Shown: positions 56,635 through 64,000 of the stretch, piece by piece
Numbering within the stretch: position 1 is the stretch's first letter
Layout: the number at the start of each line of letters is the position of its first letter
Notes under the pieces: model-generated
The model's database searches: none
What the model saw: the letters and a program-made list of their open reading frames with translations, nothing else
What the model was told of the DNA's origin: nothing
DNA from: Albibacillus kandeliae
GTDB taxonomy: Bacteria; Pseudomonadota; Alphaproteobacteria; Rhodobacterales; Rhodobacteraceae
Direction of reading: 5' to 3'
NCBI RefSeq assembly: GCF_003116585.1
Contig: NZ_QEHM01000011.1
Coordinates: 1 to 64,000 of the forward strand
Length of the DNA: 64,000 bases
Translations under genes and position numbers: made by a program

Positions 56635-57051
56635 TCAGAGCGCGATGTGATCGCCCAGGGCCACCATGTCGGCGAGCAGCTTGGCCGCGTCATCGACGGG
56701 GCCCGGCTCGTTCTTGAAGGTTTCCTTGGCCGACTCGTGCTTGGCGCGGGCATCCGCGATCAGCTCGTCCAGGTGGGCGCGCGTCATCTCGTTCAGCGGG
56801 ATCGCCTTCTCGGCCAGGACCGACAGGCCCGTGGCGTTGATCTCGGCGAAGCCGCCCGAAACGACGTACTCCTTCGCCCCGTCAGGCCCTTCGGCCTTCA
56901 GGACGCCCGGGCGCAGCGTGGTGATCACGGGGGTATGGCCGGGCATTGCCGTCATATCCCCGTCCGCGCCGGGAATCTGGACCGCGTTCACCTGGAACGA
57001 AGCGAGGCTCCGTTCCGGGCTGACGAGGTCGAATTGCATCGTATCTGCCAT
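56635..57051 (-). CDS. atpC: ATP synthase F1 subunit epsilon
   Basis: The epsilon subunit, 138 aa, forms part of the central stalk and inhibits ATP hydrolysis. It has the N-terminal [19 protein letters not shown] and the beta-sandwich motif [23 protein letters not shown]. The C-terminal helical domain (about 90-138) is shorter than in E. coli. It is the last gene of the atpHAGDC operon and ends at a terminator. Confidence 0.96.
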   Translation of the reverse strand: MADTMQFDLVSPERSLASFQVNAVQIPGADGDMTAMPGHTPVITTLRPGVLKAEGPDGAKEYVVSGGFAEINATGLSVLAEKAIPLNEMTRAHLDELIADARAKHESAKETFKNEPGPVDDAAKLLADMVALGDHIAL

Positions 57052-57062
57052 GAGGCGCTCCT

Positions 57063-59392
<2,330 letters not shown>

Positions 59393-59406
59393 TGCCTTAT
59401 CTCTCC

Positions 59407-60945
59407 TTAAGCGAAGTCAGCGGCGAATTCGTCAAGCGCTGCTTTGAGCTTGTCTTCGGCCTCACCCTTGATCTTCGGATCCTCGTTGGTCAGCCAGTCG
59501 AGCACGTCTTTCTTCTGACCGCGGAGGAAGGCCAGCAGGCCCTTCTCGAAGCGGCCGACATCGCTGACGGGCAGCTTGTCGAGGTAGCCGTGGGTACCGG
59601 CGTAGATGACGCAGACGATTTCGGCGTTGGTCATCGGCGAGTACTGGGGCTGCTTCATCAGCTCGGTCAGGCGCGCACCACGGTTCAGCAGGCGCTGGGT
59701 CGCGGCGTCGAGGTCCGAACCGAACTGGGCGAAGGCCGCCATCTCGCGGTACTGGGCGAGTTCGAGCTTAACCGGGCCGGCAACCGACTTCATCGCGTTG
59801 GTCTGGGCCGAGGAGCCCACACGCGAAACCGAGAGACCGGTGTTCACGGCGGGGCGGATGCCCTGGTAGAACAGTTCGGTTTCAAGGAAGATCTGGCCGT
59901 CGGTGATCGAGATCACGTTGGTCGGAATAAAGGCCGACACGTCGCCACCCTGGGTTTCGATGACCGGCAGAGCGGTCAGCGAGCCGGCACCGAAGTCTTC
60001 GTTCAGCTTGGCCGAACGCTCGAGCAGGCGGGAGTGGAGGTAGAAAACGTCGCCCGGGTAGGCTTCACGGCCGGGCGGGCGGCGGAGCAGCAGGGACATC
60101 TGGCGGTAGGCCACGGCCTGCTTGGAAAGGTCATCGTACACGATCAGCGCGTGACGGCCGTTGTCGCGGAAGTATTCCGCCATCGCGGTCGCGGCGTAGG
60201 GCGCCAGGAACTGCATCGGGGCCGGCTCGGAAGCGGTCGCGGCAACCACGATCGAATATTCGATCGCGCCGGACTCTTCGAGGCGCTTCACCAGCTGCGC
60301 AACGGTCGAGCGCTTCTGGCCGATGGCGACGTAGATGCAGTAGAGCTTCTTGCTCTCGTCTGCGCCAGCCGCGTCGTTGTAGGACTTCTGGTTCAGGATG
60401 GTGTCGAGCGCCACGGCGGTCTTGCCGGTCTGACGGTCGCCAATGATCAGTTCGCGCTGGCCGCGGCCGATCGGGATCATGGCGTCGACCGACTTGAGGC
60501 CGGTTGCCATCGGCTCGTGCACCGATTTACGCGGGATGATGCCCGGGGCCTTGACGTCTGCAACACCGGTCTTGGAGGTGTTGATCGGGCCCTTGCCGTC
60601 AACGGGGTTGCCGAGGCCGTCGACAACGCGACCCAGCAGCTCGTCACCGACCGGAACGCTCACGATCGAGTTGGTGCGCTTGACGGTGTCGCCTTCCTTG
60701 ATGTCACGGTCAGAACCGAAGATCACGACACCGACGTTGTCGCTCTCGAGGTTCAGGGCCATGCCCATGATGCCGCCCGGGAACTCGACCATTTCGCCGG
60801 CCTGGACGTTGTCGAGGCCGTAAACACGAGCGATCCCGTCGCCGACGGAGAGCACACGGCCCACTTCCGCCACTTCGGCTTCCTGACCAAAATTCTTGAT
60901 CTGGTCCTTTAGGATCGCAGAAATCTCTGCTGCTTGGATACCCAT
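59407..60945 (-). CDS. atpA: ATP synthase F1 subunit alpha
   Basis: The non-catalytic nucleotide-binding subunit, 512 aa, standard length. It has Walker [14 protein letters not shown] at about 170, the region [24 protein letters not shown], and the C-terminal regulatory helical domain. The ATG lies immediately next to the atpH stop codon, so the two are probably translationally coupled. Confidence 0.98.
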   Translation of the reverse strand: MGIQAAEISAILKDQIKNFGQEAEVAEVGRVLSVGDGIARVYGLDNVQAGEMVEFPGGIMGMALNLESDNVGVVIFGSDRDIKEGDTVKRTNSIVSVPVGDELLGRVVDGLGNPVDGKGPINTSKTGVADVKAPGIIPRKSVHEPMATGLKSVDAMIPIGRGQRELIIGDRQTGKTAVALDTILNQKSYNDAAGADESKKLYCIYVAIGQKRSTVAQLVKRLEESGAIEYSIVVAATASEPAPMQFLAPYAATAMAEYFRDNGRHALIVYDDLSKQAVAYRQMSLLLRRPPGREAYPGDVFYLHSRLLERSAKLNEDFGAGSLTALPVIETQGGDVSAFIPTNVISITDGQIFLETELFYQGIRPAVNTGLSVSRVGSSAQTNAMKSVAGPVKLELAQYREMAAFAQFGSDLDAATQRLLNRGARLTELMKQPQYSPMTNAEIVCVIYAGTHGYLDKLPVSDVGRFEKGLLAFLRGQKKDVLDWLTNEDPKIKGEAEDKLKAALDEFAADFA

Positions 60946-61512
60946 TTATCCGACCTCTTTCATTGCATTCTGGAGGGAGTTGAGCTTCGAGCGGATCGAC
61001 GTGTCGATCATCTTCGAGCCCACTTTGACGATAAGACCGCCGATGAGGCTTTCATCCACGGTCGCATTGATTGTCACGGTCTTGCCGACGCTGGCAGCCA
61101 GCGTCTTGGAGAGTTTCTCGGACTGCTCCTTGGTCAGCGCCTTGGCGCTCACCACGTCAGCCGTCACCTCGTTGCGGTGCTCGGCCAGGCGCTCGCGCAG
61201 GGCGGCCAGAAGCTGCGGCAGGACGAACAGGCGACGCTTCTGCGCCATCAGGCCCAGCGTCTGCTGCAGGACCGGAGCGAGGTTCATCTTCTTGGCAACG
61301 GCGCCGATGGCGGCTTCCTGGTCTTCGCGCGAAATCAGCGGCGACTGGATCACGCTGCGCAGATCGGCACTGGCGTCCAGGGCGGCGCCCAGGTCTTTCA
61401 CGCTGGCCTCGAGGCCATCGAGGTCTTTGTTCTCGTCTGCGATCTCAAAGACCGCTGTGGCATAGCGCGAGGCTATGCCGCCGGAAATCGAAGCTGGTTC
61501 GGACACGTCCAC
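60946..61512 (-). CDS. atpH: ATP synthase F1 subunit delta
   Basis: The delta subunit, 188 aa, links F1 to the peripheral stalk. The N-terminal helical domain begins SGGIASRYATAVFEIADENKDLDGLEA and the C-terminal part contains LIGGLIVKVGSKMIDTSIRSKLNSLQ, the usual ending. It is the first gene of the atp F1 operon in the alphaproteobacterial arrangement, with the F0 genes elsewhere. Confidence 0.95.
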   Translation of the reverse strand: MDVSEPASISGGIASRYATAVFEIADENKDLDGLEASVKDLGAALDASADLRSVIQSPLISREDQEAAIGAVAKKMNLAPVLQQTLGLMAQKRRLFVLPQLLAALRERLAEHRNEVTADVVSAKALTKEQSEKLSKTLAASVGKTVTINATVDESLIGGLIVKVGSKMIDTSIRSKLNSLQNAMKEVG

Positions 61513-61833
61513 CCTTCCGATATTTGGCCCCGGTTAGCCGCATCCCTGACGGACCCCGGGGGCGTGACAAAGCCCCGCGTGTACGCGGAGCGTCGAAATC
61601 AGCGTGCATGTACCAGAGCCATCCCAAGCTCGCAATACAGTTCCGTGATCACGGACCGATACGAAAATCGCAGAAGATCAAACGGTTAACGGAGATGCGG
61701 CTATTTGCACCGGTCCCACTGTTACAAAACCGCGAAGTTTTTCAAGGTCTGGGGGGATTCTTGGTCGGAATTTCGCCGCCGAACCGCCCGAATCCGCTCT
61801 GGCCCGGGTCGCGGCCGGGCCCGCGAGAGGGGT
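61513..61833. other. 321-base region upstream of the atp operon with two palindromes
   Basis: There is no gene I can support. This is the promoter region of the leftward atp operon. It contains two perfect palindromes: arms CCGCGT and ACGCGG around GT (61575-61588), and CCGTGATCACGG (61643-61654). An AT-rich stretch with TTGATC on the minus strand (about 61680) may be a -35 element, but a confident pair of elements was not found. The opposite boundary is the end of a methyltransferase gene at 61834. Confidence 0.45.
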
Positions 61834-62580
61834 TCAGACCGGGGAGGTCTCGGGCTTGGGTGCGAGGCCGGGGATCTGGCTGCGGATGGTCTCGCGTTCC
61901 TTGACGACGGTGCCGCTTGGCGGCTGCACCCGCTTGCTCGCCTCCACGAGGAAGACGCCGCCGGCCATCACGCCCGGCATCCGCTCCCCTACCCGTTCGA
62001 AAATGGTCGACGCCTTGCGCCAGAACCGCCGCGACGAGGGCATCTGGTAGAGCGCGGCGCGGTGCCGTTCGGGCAGGAAGTTGTGCTGCTTGAGCTGCGC
62101 GTCGAGCTGGCCCAGCGTATAGGGCCGCCCGTAGCCGAAAGGCGTCCGGTCCGACCGCGACCAGAGCCCGGCGCGGTTGGGCACGACGAAGACCGCCTTG
62201 CCGCCGGGGCCCAGCACGCGCCAGCATTCCTCCAGAAGGCGCGCGGGCCGCTCGGAGGCCTCCAGCCCGTGCATCACAACCAGCTTGTCGACCCGGCCCG
62301 TCTCGAGCGGCCAGAGCGTTTCCTCGGCCAGCACCGAGACGTTGGGCATGCCCGAAGGCCAGGGCATGACCCCCTGCGGCGCGGGCATCAGCGCTATGAC
62401 GCGGCGAGCGTCGGACAGATAGGGGCGCAGCAGCGGAACCGCAAAACCGAAACCGGCGACGGTCTGGCCCTGCGCCTCGGGCCAGAGGTCGAGCAACCGC
62501 GACCGGATGGCCGACTGGGCGGCGCGCCCCAGTGTGCTCCGGTAGTAGAAGTTGCGAAGGTCCTGCACGTCGAGATGCAT
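61834..62580 (-). CDS. Class I SAM-dependent methyltransferase
   Basis: The protein has 248 aa. It starts [18 protein letters not shown], which is a sequence shared by many alphaproteobacterial members of this group. The SAM-binding region has [15 protein letters not shown] in place of the usual Gly-rich motif, followed by [36 protein letters not shown], the classical post-motif region. The C-terminus is rich in basic and Pro residues and could be a membrane- or nucleic-acid-contacting tail. The substrate is not known. It is divergent from gloB with a 72-base intergenic space. Confidence 0.82.
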   Translation of the reverse strand: MHLDVQDLRNFYYRSTLGRAAQSAIRSRLLDLWPEAQGQTVAGFGFAVPLLRPYLSDARRVIALMPAPQGVMPWPSGMPNVSVLAEETLWPLETGRVDKLVVMHGLEASERPARLLEECWRVLGPGGKAVFVVPNRAGLWSRSDRTPFGYGRPYTLGQLDAQLKQHNFLPERHRAALYQMPSSRRFWRKASTIFERVGERMPGVMAGGVFLVEASKRVQPPSGTVVKERETIRSQIPGLAPKPETSPV

Positions 62581-62652
62581 TGCGGGCGCCCGATTGATCG
62601 GCCAAGCTGACCGGGAATTTGCCGCACTTTAACAACGAAAGGCTGAAAGGCC

Positions 62653-63420
62653 ATGCCTCTTGAAATCCTGACCGTCCCCTGCCGGACCGACAACTACGCC
62701 TTTATCGGGCACGACGCGGAGACCGGCGAGACCTTCCTGGTGGATATCCCCGAGGCCGGACCCATCCTGAGCGTGTTGAAGGACAGGGGCTGGACGCTCG
62801 ATTACGTGCTGATCACCCACCATCACCCCGACCACGTCGAAGGGCTGCCGGGCATCCTCGCCGAGCACAAGCCGGTGGTGATCGGGGCCGCCGCCGATGC
62901 CTATCGCCTGCCGCCGCTGGACCGCGAGGTCCTCGAGGGGGACGTGATCGAGATCGCGGGCGAAGCGGCCCATGTGATCGACGTCTCGGGCCATACCGTC
63001 GGCCACGTCGCCTTTCACTTCCCCGCCAGCAAGGCCGTTTTCACGGCCGACAGCCTGATGGCGCTTGGCTGCGGACGGGTCTTCGAGGGGACCATGGAGC
63101 AGATGTGGGCCTCGCTCTCCAAGCTGGCCGCCCTGCCCCCGGAAACCACCGTTTACTCGGGCCACGAGTACACCATGGCGAACGCGCGGTTCGCCCTGAC
63201 TATTGACCCGGAGAACTCTGATCTTATCTCTCGTGTAGAAGCCACCGAGCGCGCCCGCGCCTCAAACCGGCCGACCGTTCCCTCCGCGCTTTCGCTCGAA
63301 CTCGCGACCAACCCGTTCCTTCGGGCCAGCGATCCGGACGTCCAGCGCAATCTGGGGATGCAAGGCGCCGAACCCTCTCAGGTTTTCGCTGAAATCCGGA
63401 CCCGCAAGGACAGCTTCTGA
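62653..63420 (+). CDS. gloB: Hydroxyacylglutathione hydrolase (glyoxalase II)
   Basis: GloB, 255 aa, hydrolyses S-lactoylglutathione to lactate and glutathione. The binuclear metal site is formed by THHHPDHVEG at about 55-64, with further ligands in DVSGHTVGHVAF and TADSLMALGCGR. The C-terminal HAGH domain contains YSGHEYTMANARFAL, with the last His ligand, and ends typically. The partner enzyme of GloA type is encoded at 46772. It is transcribed from the 72-base spacer shared with the methyltransferase gene. Confidence 0.95.
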   Translation: MPLEILTVPCRTDNYAFIGHDAETGETFLVDIPEAGPILSVLKDRGWTLDYVLITHHHPDHVEGLPGILAEHKPVVIGAAADAYRLPPLDREVLEGDVIEIAGEAAHVIDVSGHTVGHVAFHFPASKAVFTADSLMALGCGRVFEGTMEQMWASLSKLAALPPETTVYSGHEYTMANARFALTIDPENSDLISRVEATERARASNRPTVPSALSLELATNPFLRASDPDVQRNLGMQGAEPSQVFAEIRTRKDSF

Positions 63421-63594
63421 TGCCGAAAATGCGCGCGGCGCTGCAACGCTGAAAGTAAATGTGACAGGAAAGTGCAAGAAAACCCTTGAAGCAGCGGCGC
63501 GATCAACCAAACTCTAATACTATCAAGACATGGTTGGACCGGGGGAACCGGCGATCACGTTCCCGCCCCAGCCCAAATAAGAGGAGCACGCATC

Positions 63595-64000
63595 GTGCCT
63601 TCATTCTCGAGCACTCTTGAAAACGCGATTCATGCCGCCCTGGCGCTTGCCAACGAGCGCCGGCACGAGTTCGCGACGCTGGAACACTTGTTGCTCGCCC
63701 TCCTGGACGAGCCCGATGCGACCAAGGTCATGAAGGCCTGCAGCGTCGATATGGGCGAACTGCGCGGTACGCTGGTCGAGTTCATCGACGAGGACCTCTC
63801 CAACCTCGTGACGGACATCGACGGGTCCGAGGCGGTGCCGACCGCCGCCTTCCAGCGCGTGATCCAGCGCGCGGCCATCCACGTTCAGTCCTCCGGCCGC
63901 ACCGAGGTGACCGGCGCCAACGTGCTGGTCGCGATCTTCGCCGAACGCGAAAGCAATGCCGCCTTCTTCCTGCAGGAGCAGGACATGACCCGCTACGACG
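63595..64000 (+). CDS. clpA: ATP-dependent Clp protease ATP-binding subunit ClpA (5' part)
   Basis: The first 135 residues of ClpA are present and the gene runs off the window. The start is a GTG at 63595 with GAGGAG eight bases upstream. The N-terminal Clp-N repeat has MPSFSSTLENAIHAALALAN, then RRHEFATLEHLLLALLDEPD and, in the second repeat, TAAFQRVIQRAAIHVQSSGR followed by VTGANVLVAIFAERESNAAFFL. ClpA feeds substrates to ClpP. No upstream clpS is visible in the window, although clpS often precedes clpA. Confidence 0.92.
   Translation, partial: MPSFSSTLENAIHAALALANERRHEFATLEHLLLALLDEPDATKVMKACSVDMGELRGTLVEFIDEDLSNLVTDIDGSEAVPTAAFQRVIQRAAIHVQSSGRTEVTGANVLVAIFAERESNAAFFLQEQDMTRYD

Noticed and set aside
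63421..63594. Heat-shock promoter for clpA
   Set aside because: A CTTGAA-like element is present near 63485, but no -10 element lies at an acceptable distance from it.

Overview
The window looks like a chromosomal segment of a high-GC alphaproteobacterium, most likely a roseobacter-type member of the Rhodobacteraceae. The reasons are the strong third-position G/C bias in nearly all genes, a hexitol operon with the gene order described for Rhodobacter sphaeroides (smoG-smoK-smoS-mtlK-fructokinase), a heterotetrameric sarcosine oxidase operon, a split F-type ATP synthase operon beginning with atpH, and many families common in roseobacters (Hint-domain protein, TIGR01459 HAD protein, YcgN, DUF2161). 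The taxonomic call is an inference from these features, not the result of a search.

Layout. 1-5301: an 87-bp hairpin repeat array, then the downstream part of a sorbitol/mannitol uptake and catabolism operon, followed by a convergent AraC regulator. 6296-9957: glutathione transferase, SDR, ribD and nrdR, YjbQ. 9968-10832: two tandem paralogous secreted proteins of unknown function. 11031-15110: rpoD and dnaG. 15604-20631: soxBDAG, read leftward. 21150-24100: three Tad-type pilus/secretion proteins, one with a vWA domain. 24110-36504: a mixed stretch of oxidoreductase, siderophore-interacting protein, degenerate Hint protein, pirin, TetR, purEK, a PhnM-like hydrolase, exporter, acetyltransferase and methyltransferase. 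36707-38837: groESL with a CIRCE element and a very good housekeeping promoter. 38926-42678: small exported proteins, a nuclease-like DUF2161 protein, a TraB-type protein and a manganese-type pyrophosphatase.

Accessory DNA occurs in two places. 42680-44340 is a low-GC insert holding a divergent MarR regulator and EamA exporter with two operator-like palindromes between them; it is bracketed by two almost identical hairpin terminators. 51240-53430 is a gene graveyard: an IS5-family remnant that has lost its catalytic core, a broken HlyC-like toxin-activating acyltransferase gene, a small membrane protein and AT-rich debris.

The right end, 53431-64000, returns to core genome: an alpha/beta hydrolase and a HCCA isomerase, prs, an H-type lectin, the F1 part of ATP synthase (atpHAGDC), a methyltransferase, gloB, and the 5' part of clpA, which runs off the window. 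No rRNA, tRNA or CRISPR array was recognised. I did not find a convincing complete novel system. The best leads are the secreted paralogue pair, the Hint-fold protein lacking its usual nucleophile motif, the low-GC regulator/exporter insert at a terminator, and the decayed toxin-activation locus.
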